This document shows positions 33,205-42,260 of a stretch of 64,000 nt of DNA, piece by piece. Under the pieces are notes generated by a model. The model ran no database searches and was not told the origin of the DNA. It saw nothing but the letters and a program-made list of their open reading frames with translations. The stretch covers positions 1 through 64,000 of the forward strand of contig UBWZ01000014.1 in assembly GCA_900469345.1 (NCBI GenBank), written 5' to 3'. The position numbers and the translations under genes were made by a program. Every line of letters begins with the position of its first letter. Within the stretch, counting starts at the first letter, position 1. The stretch is from Hyphomicrobiales bacterium (lineage in GTDB: Bacteria; Pseudomonadota; Alphaproteobacteria; Rhizobiales; Rhizobiaceae).

Positions 33205-33234
33205 TCTTAATCCTGACTGCAAAGGAGATCCTGT

Positions 33235-35304
33235 ATGTTCGTTCTTCATGTTGCACTTCAAGGGTGCCTGCGCGGAAAAGATGTCGAATACGGCGTGACG
33301 ACCGATACGGGCGGACACATCCGCTACCTGCTGGATCTGGTTGAAGCCTGCGCTGCGGACCCGGATGGCAGGCGCATCGTCATCGCCACGCGTGCATTTG
33401 AAGGGTTAGGAAATGACTATGTCCGGGCGGTCGAAGTCGTGTCGCCGCAGATCAGCATCGTCCGGTTCCCGACGGCAAATCCCGGCTACCTCGCTAAGGA
33501 AGACATTCACACCGAGATCGAGAGCTTTTCTGAAGCACTGATTGACTACATCCAGTCCTGCGACCACCGCCCGGACATGCTGCACGCGCACTATGCCGAT
33601 GCCGCGGTCGTTGCTGCGAGGATAGAGGATGCGCTCGGCATTCCCTTTGTGTTTACCGGCCATTCGCTCGGCAAGGTCAAGCAAAAGGCGCTGCCATCCT
33701 GCCAGACCGACCGCGGCTTTGCGCAGCGGATTGCGGCCGAAGAGCTGGCGCTTGCGAAGTCGTCGCTGGTCATCGCCTCATCCCGCGACGAAGCTGAACT
33801 CCAGTACAAGGCCTACGAAAATTACGACCCGGGTAAGATCAGGGTGCTGCCGCCGGGTAGCGACTTGAAGGCTTTTCGCGGCGCCCTCTCCTCCCCGATC
33901 GTGGAACAGGAGATGGCCAGGTTCCTCACCGTGCCGCAAAAGCCCGTAATCCTCGCCATTGCGCGTCCGGTCGCCAAGAAGAACCTGGCAGGCCTGATCG
34001 AAGCCTATGGCCAGTCGAAAGATCTGCAGGCGCTCGCCAATCTGGTGATCGTGGCGGGTTCGCGCGACGACATCGATGCGCTGGAAGCGGACGTAGCGAC
34101 GAACCTGCGCGAGATCCTGCAGCTGATCGACCGTTACGATCTCTATGGCAAGGTCGCGTATCCAAAGAACCACCGCGCCGAGGATATCCCGGGCTACTAT
34201 GCCTACGCTCGCGACCGTCGGGGCGTCTTCGTCAACCCGGCCTTTAATGAGCCATTCGGCCTGACGCTTCTCGAAGCTTCCGCGGTCGGTCTTCCGCTCG
34301 TCGCAACAGATAGCGGAGGCCCGAACGACATTATCGAGACCTACGGCAACGGCCTGCTTGTTGACCCACGCGACGCAAACGGCATTGCCGACGCACTGCT
34401 GCAGATCTTCCGCAGCCCCGAAATGTGGGAGCGGTTCTCGGCATCGGGCGACCGCGCCGTTAGGACCTATGACTGGGAACGGCATGTCATCCGATACCAT
34501 GGGCTGCTGCACGACCTTGTGAAGCCGCACGATATTTTGGCGCAGCGCCCGATCCAGATGCTGATCAGCGATATTGACAATACTCTGGTCGGCTCGGTTC
34601 CGCATCTGCAGGCCTTCGGCAACTGGCGCCGCACCCAGGAAGACCTGGCTTTCGGCGTCGCAACCGGGCGGTCGTTCCACAGCGCCATGGCGGTTCTTGA
34701 ACAACAAGATGTGCCTCGTCCCGAAGTCATGATCACCTCGGTCGGATCGGAGATCTACACGCTTTCGGAAAACGGCGTCTCGTATGTACAGGATACAGGC
34801 TGGCTCAAAAGAATTGGTGACAACTGGCAGCGCTCGGCTATCGAACGGGTGCTTCGCACTGTCCCCGGCATAACGCCGCAAGCGCCGCTGGAGCAGCGGG
34901 ATTTCAAGCTCAGCTATTTTAGCGATGGCACCCATGCGACAGTGGAGCGGGTTCGAACAGCGCTTCAGAATGCCGGCGTATTGGCCTCCGTCATCCACAG
35001 CCACAAGCGTTACCTGGATATCCTGCCGATCAAAGCATCCAAGGGCACGGCGGTCGACTATGTCCGGCGCCGCTTCGGTCTGCCAGACAGCGCCGTCTTC
35101 GTAGCAGGCGATTCAGGCAACGACATCGAGATGCTACAGGCCATTCCGCAGTCGATCATCGTTGCCAACTACTCCGACAATCTCGGCAGGCTGCCGGCGC
35201 TCAAGCATTCCTACATCGCCACCAACACGCATGCGGCAGGGATTATCGAAGGCGTGCTGCACTTTCGGAACAAGGCGAAGGCACAGTGTCTGCAACTGTC
35301 GTGA
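33235..35304 (+). CDS. Sucrose-phosphate synthase-like glycosyltransferase fused to HAD phosphatase
   Basis: 689 residues, MFVLHVALQGCLRGKDVEYG...; AAAGGAGATCCTGT lies just upstream. Residues 1-430 are a GT4 enzyme of the sucrose-phosphate synthase type: DTGGHIRYLLDL near residue 25, HAHYADAAVVAARI, TGHSLGKVKQKAL, NPAFNEPFGLTLLEASAVGL and TDSGGPNDIIE. Residues about 440-680 are a HAD-IIB (sucrose-phosphatase-like) domain: motif I SDIDNT with Asp446 and Asp448, and motif IV VFVAGDSGNDIEML. The two domains would make a phosphorylated disaccharide and then remove the phosphate. Sucrose is the classic product, but in Agrobacterium the related enzymes make mannosylfructose, so the product is open. 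A compatible solute or a precursor of a surface glycan are both possible. Confidence 0.8.
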   Translation: MFVLHVALQGCLRGKDVEYGVTTDTGGHIRYLLDLVEACAADPDGRRIVIATRAFEGLGNDYVRAVEVVSPQISIVRFPTANPGYLAKEDIHTEIESFSEALIDYIQSCDHRPDMLHAHYADAAVVAARIEDALGIPFVFTGHSLGKVKQKALPSCQTDRGFAQRIAAEELALAKSSLVIASSRDEAELQYKAYENYDPGKIRVLPPGSDLKAFRGALSSPIVEQEMARFLTVPQKPVILAIARPVAKKNLAGLIEAYGQSKDLQALANLVIVAGSRDDIDALEADVATNLREILQLIDRYDLYGKVAYPKNHRAEDIPGYYAYARDRRGVFVNPAFNEPFGLTLLEASAVGLPLVATDSGGPNDIIETYGNGLLVDPRDANGIADALLQIFRSPEMWERFSASGDRAVRTYDWERHVIRYHGLLHDLVKPHDILAQRPIQMLISDIDNTLVGSVPHLQAFGNWRRTQEDLAFGVATGRSFHSAMAVLEQQDVPRPEVMITSVGSEIYTLSENGVSYVQDTGWLKRIGDNWQRSAIERVLRTVPGITPQAPLEQRDFKLSYFSDGTHATVERVRTALQNAGVLASVIHSHKRYLDILPIKASKGTAVDYVRRRFGLPDSAVFVAGDSGNDIEMLQAIPQSIIVANYSDNLGRLPALKHSYIATNTHAAGIIEGVLHFRNKAKAQCLQLS

Positions 35305-36164
35305 CGATCAGCGTTCTCACCATCGTCCGTGGCCGCACCGACCATCTGCGCGGCCTTATGGCAGGGCTTGCCCGCCAGAGCGTTTTACCGGCCGAGCTGG
35401 TGATCGCCTGGATGCAGGAGGAGGCAGCCGGGGACCTCCCCGATCTTCCTATTCCTGTCCGCCATGTCTTCGTTCCCGGCGACGCCATGCCGCTGGCAGC
35501 CGCGCGCAACCGCGCGGCTGACGTGGCGAGCGGCACTAAGCTCATCTTCCTCGACGTCGACTGTATCCCCTCGCCCACCTTGGTCGACGCCTATGACCGG
35601 GCGCTCAACGACGTGGACGGCGTTCTTCTGGGTGAAGTCTATTACCTGCCTGGCGGGATGCCGGTGTTTACCGGGAATTTTTCAAAGCTTGAAGAGGCCG
35701 GCGTGCCGCATCCGTCCAAGGCGGTTTTTCCGGAAAGCGGCGTCGTACGCGAGCCGGATGCGGGCCAGCTCTGGGGCTTGTCCTTCGGGCTGCGGGCGGA
35801 GACCTGGCGGCGGATCGGCGGCATGGATGAGGCCTTCTTCGGCTATGGCGGCGAAGAGACGGACCTTGCGCGCCGCGCCGCCGATGCCGGAATTCCGACC
35901 TATCGCGTCGGCGCCGCCGCTGCCTACCACCAGCATCATGCGGTGCACATTCCGCCGCTGCAGCATTTCGAGCACATCCTGCGCAACGCCCGTCTCTACC
36001 GGCAAAAGCACGGCGCCTGGTGCATGGACTACTGGCTGGGGCAGTTTGCGGAACGGGGCCTGATCGACTGGAGCAGGGATGTCGACGACATCGTCGTGCA
36101 CCGCCTCCCCGACGCCCAAGAAACCGACGCCGCCCGGCAGCCCGACACCGTACTCTTTTCCTGA
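35286..36164 (+). CDS. GT2-type glycosyltransferase
   Basis: 292 residues; the start is a GTG at 35286, or a GTG at 35301 overlapping the stop of the preceding gene. A GT-A fold: VTISVLTIVRGRTDHLRGLM then AAARNRAADVASGTKLIFLD and VDCIPSP, giving the DxD-like LDVDC metal-binding site. A galactosyltransferase-type motif GGMDEAFFGYGGEETDLARR follows. No membrane helix. It is translationally coupled to the synthase-phosphatase gene. The C-terminal region (HHAVHIPPLQHFEHILRNAR) is longer than the catalytic core needs. Confidence 0.85.
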   Translation: MSATVVTISVLTIVRGRTDHLRGLMAGLARQSVLPAELVIAWMQEEAAGDLPDLPIPVRHVFVPGDAMPLAAARNRAADVASGTKLIFLDVDCIPSPTLVDAYDRALNDVDGVLLGEVYYLPGGMPVFTGNFSKLEEAGVPHPSKAVFPESGVVREPDAGQLWGLSFGLRAETWRRIGGMDEAFFGYGGEETDLARRAADAGIPTYRVGAAAAYHQHHAVHIPPLQHFEHILRNARLYRQKHGAWCMDYWLGQFAERGLIDWSRDVDDIVVHRLPDAQETDAARQPDTVLFS

Positions 36165-36177
36165 TGGGACCTAACGA

Positions 36178-37311
36178 ATGACCAAACCGATCTCCTTCTT
36201 CGTCCACCAACAGGGCCGCGGCCATGCCAACCGGACAATGGCGATGGCCGAGCACTTTTCCAAGGATCGCCACGTCTCGGTGATGACCGCGGCACCCGAA
36301 CAGTTCGCGAAGGCCGATCCCCGCATTGAGGTCGTCGCGCTTCCGAACATGATTGGCGAAAGCGTGCCGACCGCGCGCCTATTTGCCGAAAACACCCCGT
36401 CGGTGATGCATTGCGTGCCGCTTGGCCTGCCTTCCATGCGCGGAACGATGCGAACGATCCTCGACTATCTCGACGATCGCGATGTCGGGCTTTTCGTCGT
36501 CGACGTGTCTTCGGAAATCGGCATGCTGGGGCGGATCGCAAGCACCCCAACAGTTCAGATCCGCATGCATGGCGACCGCAGCGATGTCGGCCATATCGGC
36601 TCCTACGAGGCCAGCGTCGGCATGCTTGCGCCGTTCGACGAGCGGCTCGAGCAGGACGATTACCCAGAGTATCTGCGCCGCAAGACCTTCTACACCGGCG
36701 GTCTCTCCACGACGCGCGACGCGGTGCTGTCGCGGCAGGCGGCCCGCGCCAAGCTCGGGCTTGCCGAGGACCAGAAGGTCATTCTGGTGCTGACGGGTGG
36801 CGGCGGCAGCGGCACACCGCTTGCACCGCTAACGATTGCGGCGCGGGCCGTGCCGGATGCCTTGTGGCTGGTGGCCGGACCGGTGCATCGCGAAGGCCAC
36901 GAGACCGACTTTTCCAACCTGCGGGAACTTGGCTGGGTCGACAACGTGACGGACCACATTGCGGCCGCCGATATCGTCGTCGCCTCCGCCGGTGACAATA
37001 CTGTCCACGAGATCGCCCGTGCCGGAAGCACCTTCGTGGTCATGCCGGAATGGCGCTATTTTGCCGAGCAGCACCGCAAGACCGAGGCACTTGTTGCCCT
37101 GGGTGCCGCGGTCACCGCGCCTGCCTGGCCGGGGGACTATAGTGGCTGGCAAAAGCTTCTCAACGGCGCGGCCGCGCTTGATCCGTCGGTGCTCCGTTCG
37201 CTGCACGACCCGGATGCCGCACGAAAGGCTGCGAACTGGCTGGAAACGCTTTGCGACGAGCTCTGGCAGGATGCGGCGGCAACGGGCATGCCGCGTCTGA
37301 AGGTGGTATAA
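36178..37311 (+). CDS. GT-B fold glycosyltransferase (MurG/UGT-like)
   Basis: 377 residues, MTKPISFFVHQQGRGHANRT... The glycine-rich GRGHANR loop near the N-terminus and the C-terminal ILVLTGGGGSGTPLAPLTI, DNVTDHIAAADIVVASAGDN and RAGSTFVVMPEW are typical of GT28/GT1-like enzymes that bind nucleotide sugars. No signal peptide or transmembrane helix. Located 13 bp after the GT2 gene in the same operon. Nucleotide-sugar donor and acceptor unknown. Confidence 0.8.
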   Translation: MTKPISFFVHQQGRGHANRTMAMAEHFSKDRHVSVMTAAPEQFAKADPRIEVVALPNMIGESVPTARLFAENTPSVMHCVPLGLPSMRGTMRTILDYLDDRDVGLFVVDVSSEIGMLGRIASTPTVQIRMHGDRSDVGHIGSYEASVGMLAPFDERLEQDDYPEYLRRKTFYTGGLSTTRDAVLSRQAARAKLGLAEDQKVILVLTGGGGSGTPLAPLTIAARAVPDALWLVAGPVHREGHETDFSNLRELGWVDNVTDHIAAADIVVASAGDNTVHEIARAGSTFVVMPEWRYFAEQHRKTEALVALGAAVTAPAWPGDYSGWQKLLNGAAALDPSVLRSLHDPDAARKAANWLETLCDELWQDAAATGMPRLKVV

Positions 37312-37316
37312 GCATC

Positions 37317-37970
37317 ATGGTCACGCTGATGACGGTCCTGCGGAGCGGTGGTCGCTATGACGCCACATGGGTGGAACGGCTGGCCGCCGGTGCGCGCCGC
37401 TCGATCGCAGACGTTGACCGTATCGTCTGCCTCACCGATCTTTCGCTCGACGTTAAGGGCGTGGAGACCGTGCCGCTCTGCCACGACTGGCCATCGTGGT
37501 GGTCGAAGTTCGAGGCGTTTCGGCCGGACCTTGCCGACGACCTCACCCTTCTATGCGATCTCGACACCATCTTTACCGGCAATGCCGATGCGCTTGTCGA
37601 TGACAGTCTGGCGGCCATGGAGGATCACTTCCTCAAGGGCCGCGTCTCGACCGCATTCATGCGCTGGCGCGGCGACGAGCTTGCCGACCTCTACCAGCGT
37701 TTTGCGCAGGATCCTGCTCGCTGGATGCAGCCGGGGTCCTGCGGCGAGGTCCCGAACGCCGTCCACGGCGATCAGGTCGTCGTCGATCACGTGTTGCGCA
37801 CCTCCGGTAAAATCCCCGACTTTATCCAGCACAGACATCCGGGACTGCTGGATTTCTACGATGCGTCCCGGCCGATGACCGGACCCATCGTCATCTTCAT
37901 TGGCGACAGCAAGCCTGACACGGCGGATGAGCGTAGCCAAGCGCTGTGGCGCGGAGAAACACTCAGCTGA
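37317..37970 (+). CDS. Putative GT-A glycosyltransferase
   Basis: 217 residues from the ATG at 37317 (MVTLMTVLRSGGRYDATWVE). A GT8-like pattern: RIVCLTDLSLDVKGVETVPL, PSWWSKFEAFRP, then LTLLCDLDTIFTGN with a DLD metal-binding motif; near the end HGDQVVVDHVL and FYDASRPMTGPIVIFIGDSK. Related proteins of unknown specificity occur in polysaccharide and glycosyl clusters. It starts 5 bp after the stop of the preceding gene and closes the plus-strand glycosyl operon ahead of the Mfd-like gene. Confidence 0.7.
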   Translation: MVTLMTVLRSGGRYDATWVERLAAGARRSIADVDRIVCLTDLSLDVKGVETVPLCHDWPSWWSKFEAFRPDLADDLTLLCDLDTIFTGNADALVDDSLAAMEDHFLKGRVSTAFMRWRGDELADLYQRFAQDPARWMQPGSCGEVPNAVHGDQVVVDHVLRTSGKIPDFIQHRHPGLLDFYDASRPMTGPIVIFIGDSKPDTADERSQALWRGETLS

Positions 37971-38171
37971 TGACTTTCTTTTGAGATGAGGAGAAGGCCA
38001 GCGACCCGCGCTCCGGATACGGGAAAGCTGCGCCGCTGAGTAATTTGAGTGAGCGCTGGCTTGCTCGGGAACCTGCGGGTGGAACCGCAGTTTGATGAGG
38101 CCGGCAACTGGTTGGCGAGTAACTTGCAGGTTCCCGTGCGCGTCATTGAGTATCAGAACGAACACCTCTCC

Positions 38172-41100
38172 ATGCCTCTCGCTACGGCTACGCCGGAACA
38201 GGCACACAACGTCAGGCTGCCGCCAGGTTTTGTTGCCACCAGACTGGCCGACTTGCTGGAACGTTCGGGTCGACCGCTTTGTTATGTCGCTGTAAGCGAA
38301 GGCGCTGCTGCTAATATCGCGAGTGCTATCGCCGCCCTTTTTCCCAAGATTCAATTCATTATCCTGCCGCCCTGGGACTGCCTTCCCTATGACCGCGTGC
38401 CACCCTCGCGGCACTGCATGGGCCGTCGTATGGATGCGCTGAGGATCTGGAACACCCCGAGCGAAACGCCTCGACTGCTGCTAACCTCGCTTGATGCAGC
38501 CCTTCAGCGCATCCCCCCGGCGAGCGTGATTGCGGACGGCCAGCTCGAACTCGTGGTCGGGAAACCCTTCGATCGTGCAGCATTCATGGAGTTCATCCGG
38601 CAGACGGGTTACGTCGAAGAAGGGGTTGCCGACGATCCCGGCGAGCTGGCGGTACGCGACGGGGTGATCGACATCTATCCCGCCGGGGCGCCTGGCCCGA
38701 TGCGGATTGTGCTCTCGGAAGATGACCACGTCTCGGAATTGCGCGGCTTTGACCGCCTGTCCCAGCGAACCGAAAGTTATCTCGAAAGGCTGAGTTTTGG
38801 TCCTGCGTCCGAGGCCATCCTGGCTGAAGGCGTCTCGGAAAGCTGTGCCCCGAAATCGGAGACGATGGAGCGCTCTCTATCTCGCCTCTATCCCGAGATG
38901 CCGTCCCTATTCGACATGCTCCATGACGCAGCTGTTGCCTTTGCTCCAGGCGCAAGTGATCGGGTCGACCGTTATCTGGACATCATCGACGACGCCCGAC
39001 AGTCCCGGATGGATTTCGGTGAGGCGGACAACTGCTCTCCCCGATCACACTATCTCACACGCGCAGAATGGGACCACGAAACTCGCAGGGTGCGGGCAGC
39101 GCCGCTGGATCTTGAGCAAGGTGGCGACCTGCCGACGGAGACGTCCAGCGCCGATCACCGCAAGTCCCTAATCAAAGTCGCAGGCGACAGCCTGCAGCAG
39201 GGACGAAAGCTCGTGGTTGTCGGTCGAGGCAAGAGCTCCGAGACGCTCTATCGGCGTCTGGAAAAGACGGCAAAGTCGGTCAAGGGGTCGATCGACAGCT
39301 GGGAGACGGCGCGGCATGCCGAGCCAGGCACACTGATGAAATTTACATGTGACCTGGAGCAAGGCTTCATCGATGTCACGCAGAACATCGCCGTGGTCGC
39401 CGCAAACGATGGGGCGAGCGGGGCCAACAGCTCCCATATCCTTCTGGCCGAACCTGAGCTCCGGATAGGCGATGTCGTGGTTCACGAAGATCACGGCATC
39501 GGCATTCTGAAAGACCTAGAAAGCGTCACCATCGAAAATGTGTCTCGCGATGCAGCGCGGCTGGAGTACCGCGATGGTGGCTCGATCCTGGTGCCGATGG
39601 AGGAATTCGGCAAACTCTGGCGCTATGGCTCGGAGCCCGAGGCCGTCTCGCTCGATCGCCTTCACACCGAAGCCTGGCAGAAGAAGCGGGAGAAGATCGC
39701 AACCGACATCCAGTCAACCGCGCGTCATCTAGCGAGGGTCGCAAAGCAGAGGCAGGCCTCGCAGGCCGAGACATTCATCCCGCCCCGCGCGGAGTTCTCC
39801 GCCTTCATAAGGCGGTTTCCCTTCGCGGAAACCCATGACCAGGCCGAGGCCATCACGGCCGTCATCTCCGATCTCGCCTCTGGCCAGGCAATGAACCGCC
39901 TCGTCTGCGGTGATGTCGGCTTCGGAAAGACAGAGATCGCCTTGCGCGCCGCAGCGGCCGTGGCGCTTGCCGGCGGGCAGGTGGTTGTTATCGCCCCAAC
40001 CACCGTGTTGGCGCGGCAGCACTTTGCCACCTTCCAGCAACGCTTTGCAGGAACCGACATTGCGGTCGGCATGTTGTCGCGTCTGGTCAAACCGGCTGAA
40101 GCCAAACAGTTGAAGGTGGCGCTGGCCGAAGGCGAGATCGGCGTCATCGTGGCAACCCAAGCGATCCTTGCGAAGGACGTTCGCTTTGCCCGCCTAGCAC
40201 TGCTGATCGTCGATGAGGAGCATCGCTTCGGCCTGAAGGACAAGCAGGCCATGAACGCGCTGGCACCCGCTCTTCACACGCTTGCTATGTCGGCCACACC
40301 GATCCCACGGACATTGCAGTCCGCGATGGTAGGGGTCCAGGAGGTCAGTCTGCTGACAACGCCGCCTTCCAGACGCCGGCCTGTCCGCACCACGCTTGTG
40401 ACATTCGACAGCGCATCCATGCGGATCGGCCTGATGCGCGAGTACCGCCGCGGCGGCCAGAGCTTCGTTGTAGTCCCGCGCATCGAGGACATTGAGGAGG
40501 TTGCAGCCATCCTCAGCAAGCTCGTTCCGGAACTCTCCGTCAAGATCGCACACGGCAAGATGCCCGCAGCCGCCATCGATGAAGCGATCGTTGGCTTTGC
40601 GGAAGGTGACGGCGATATTCTGCTCGCCACCAACATCATCGAAAACGGCCTCGATGTTCCGCGCGCTAACACCATGTTCGTATGGAACGCCGACCGATTC
40701 GGGCTGGCGCAGTTGCATCAGTTGCGCGGACGGGTCGGGCGCGCAGGCGCGCAGGGCATGGCCACCCTTTTGACGGAAGACGGTGTCGAGCTGGCGCAGG
40801 AAACGCGCGCCCGGCTATCGACCCTTGTCGAGAACGACCGTCTGGGCTCAGGCCTTGCAATCAGCTTGCGTGATCTTGATCTGCGCGGCGGAGGCGACAT
40901 CGCCGGCGAAGACCAGGCCGGGCATATGAAGGCGATCGGCACCGGCCTCTACCAGAAGCTGCTGGCAGGTGCCGTGGCGAAATTGCGAAGACAGACTTCG
41001 GCCACCCAGCAGCGCGCCACCCTGAGCCTCGGCCTGGCCAGCACGATACCGGCCGACTATGTGTCTGATCCAGCGGTGCGGCTCAATCTCTACGCCAAGC

Positions 41101-41441
41101 TGCTGCGGGCATCGGCGCCGAAAGAATTGGACGACCTGGAAGAGGAGTTTGAAGACCGCTTTGGCGAACCGCCGCAGGACGTGACGCTTCTCTTGCGCAC
41201 GACCCGGCTGCAGCTGGTGGCGGGACGGTTTGGTATCGCCAAGCTGGATGCTGGCCCTAAAGCACTGGCGATGACGTTTGTCGCAAAGACACCGGCAAAG
41301 GTCGTCGCGGTCATCATGAGAGAGACCGGTGCGGTTCAACGGGACGACCGGTTGATTTTCGAGCACGCGAGCAAAACGGGTGCGGAGCGGCTGCAGTTCT
41401 TTGAAAGTTTGCTGGCCTCAATAGCACCGGGAAAAGGGTAA
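38172..41441 (+). CDS. Mfd-like transcription-repair coupling translocase (paralog)
   Basis: 1089 residues from the ATG at 38172; a GTG at 38049 in frame would add 41 residues that do not look like Mfd. The N-terminal UvrB-like domain contains ILPPWDCLPYDRVPPSRHCM. The RNA-polymerase-interacting (CarD-like) domain is about residues 435-490 (RIGDVVVHEDHGIGILKDLE). The DNA translocase has Walker A GDVGFGKT at 580-587, then VDEEHRFGLKDKQ, AMSATPIPRTLQ, LLATNIIENGLDVPRAN and QLRGRVGRAGAQG. The C-terminal domain follows. Mfd removes stalled RNA polymerase and recruits UvrA. A chromosomal mfd presumably exists, so this is likely a plasmid-borne second copy. The N-terminal half is less conserved than the motor. 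Confidence 0.85.
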   Translation: MPLATATPEQAHNVRLPPGFVATRLADLLERSGRPLCYVAVSEGAAANIASAIAALFPKIQFIILPPWDCLPYDRVPPSRHCMGRRMDALRIWNTPSETPRLLLTSLDAALQRIPPASVIADGQLELVVGKPFDRAAFMEFIRQTGYVEEGVADDPGELAVRDGVIDIYPAGAPGPMRIVLSEDDHVSELRGFDRLSQRTESYLERLSFGPASEAILAEGVSESCAPKSETMERSLSRLYPEMPSLFDMLHDAAVAFAPGASDRVDRYLDIIDDARQSRMDFGEADNCSPRSHYLTRAEWDHETRRVRAAPLDLEQGGDLPTETSSADHRKSLIKVAGDSLQQGRKLVVVGRGKSSETLYRRLEKTAKSVKGSIDSWETARHAEPGTLMKFTCDLEQGFIDVTQNIAVVAANDGASGANSSHILLAEPELRIGDVVVHEDHGIGILKDLESVTIENVSRDAARLEYRDGGSILVPMEEFGKLWRYGSEPEAVSLDRLHTEAWQKKREKIATDIQSTARHLARVAKQRQASQAETFIPPRAEFSAFIRRFPFAETHDQAEAITAVISDLASGQAMNRLVCGDVGFGKTEIALRAAAAVALAGGQVVVIAPTTVLARQHFATFQQRFAGTDIAVGMLSRLVKPAEAKQLKVALAEGEIGVIVATQAILAKDVRFARLALLIVDEEHRFGLKDKQAMNALAPALHTLAMSATPIPRTLQSAMVGVQEVSLLTTPPSRRRPVRTTLVTFDSASMRIGLMREYRRGGQSFVVVPRIEDIEEVAAILSKLVPELSVKIAHGKMPAAAIDEAIVGFAEGDGDILLATNIIENGLDVPRANTMFVWNADRFGLAQLHQLRGRVGRAGAQGMATLLTEDGVELAQETRARLSTLVENDRLGSGLAISLRDLDLRGGGDIAGEDQAGHMKAIGTGLYQKLLAGAVAKLRRQTSATQQRATLSLGLASTIPADYVSDPAVRLNLYAKLLRASAPKELDDLEEEFEDRFGEPPQDVTLLLRTTRLQLVAGRFGIAKLDAGPKALAMTFVAKTPAKVVAVIMRETGAVQRDDRLIFEHASKTGAERLQFFESLLASIAPGKG

Positions 41442-42260
41442 ACCCTTCCGCTGGCACCTTGATTTTATGACGTGTGTGGTTTTGAAAAGGCAGCGATACG
41501 GGATGGAGGAATGGCAACCAATTGCCGTCACTGGCGTCGAAGCCATGCCGTTTATTGTGCAGAATGGCTTAGAATAGCGCGACAAAGGCACCGGCTTCTT
41601 CGTACGTTGTTTGCTCGCAGAACAAAGAATTGTATCTGGTTTTATCGACGAGATTGCCAGGCCCTCGATGGGCGATAGAAAAAGGCCTTGATGACAATGT
41701 CTCGCTTTTTGTCAGTGGCATTGAGCAGGAAGTGAAAGTGGTCATGGATAAACCCGTGAAAATGGCGCCTGAGCGCAACTTTGAACATCCGCTTACTTCT
41801 CCGGACACCCTGACAGCGTAAGTCAACATAGGTGTCTGCAGGTCTCCTGACTGGCAGAGCGCTACATCCTTTCGCCTTCCCAGGAAAATGCGCCAATTGG
41901 CCGATGAGAGGATGCTCGCCGCCTACAGTTAGGGGGGGTTCGTTTGACGGAAAGGCTCCGTCCTGAATTCCCTGTCAGTTCCTTTCGGGAACTGACAGGG
42001 AAAGCTATACAAGCCTCGGGTGCGCGCGGAAGTGCGAGAGCCGAGGCAACTCTGTGCAGTCGCAACTTCCTAAGAGCTAAACACGTTAATTCCATGAACT
42101 CATTTCAATACCACGCAGTCGAAACAGCGTGGCCGACGGTTCGAATTTCTTCGAGGCGAGAATTAGGCTGGACATTTTGCTCGATGCCTAATGAGGCGAG
42201 GACCGCGCTCGATGGCTGTTTTGCACCCTCAAAGCGTTCATGTTGACACTCCGTGAAACG
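41442..42260. other. Gene-poor region downstream of the Mfd-like gene
   Basis: 819 bp. A possible minus-strand remnant at about 41642-41790 (KVALRRHFHGFIHDHFHF...) has no ribosome site and cannot be assigned. The perfect hairpin at 41968-42002 is the only clear structure. No other gene seen. Confidence 0.4.
41968..42002. repeat. Perfect 15-bp hairpin
   Basis: TTCCCTGTCAGTTCC (41968-41982) and GGAACTGACAGGGAA (41988-42002) pair without mismatch around the loop TTTCG. It is too symmetrical to be chance. It is over 500 bp after the Mfd-like gene and about 260 bp from the next gene, so it is not obviously a terminator. It may be a repetitive palindromic element (REP-like) or a recombination site. 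Confidence 0.6.

Noticed and set aside
33778..35004. 408-codon minus-strand frame inside the SPS-fusion gene
   Set aside because: Antisense shadow; the plus frame has clear GT4 and HAD motifs.
41642..41896. Minus-strand frame with HFHGFIHDHFHF
   Set aside because: Vaguely like a REP transposase motif but no supporting context, start or length.
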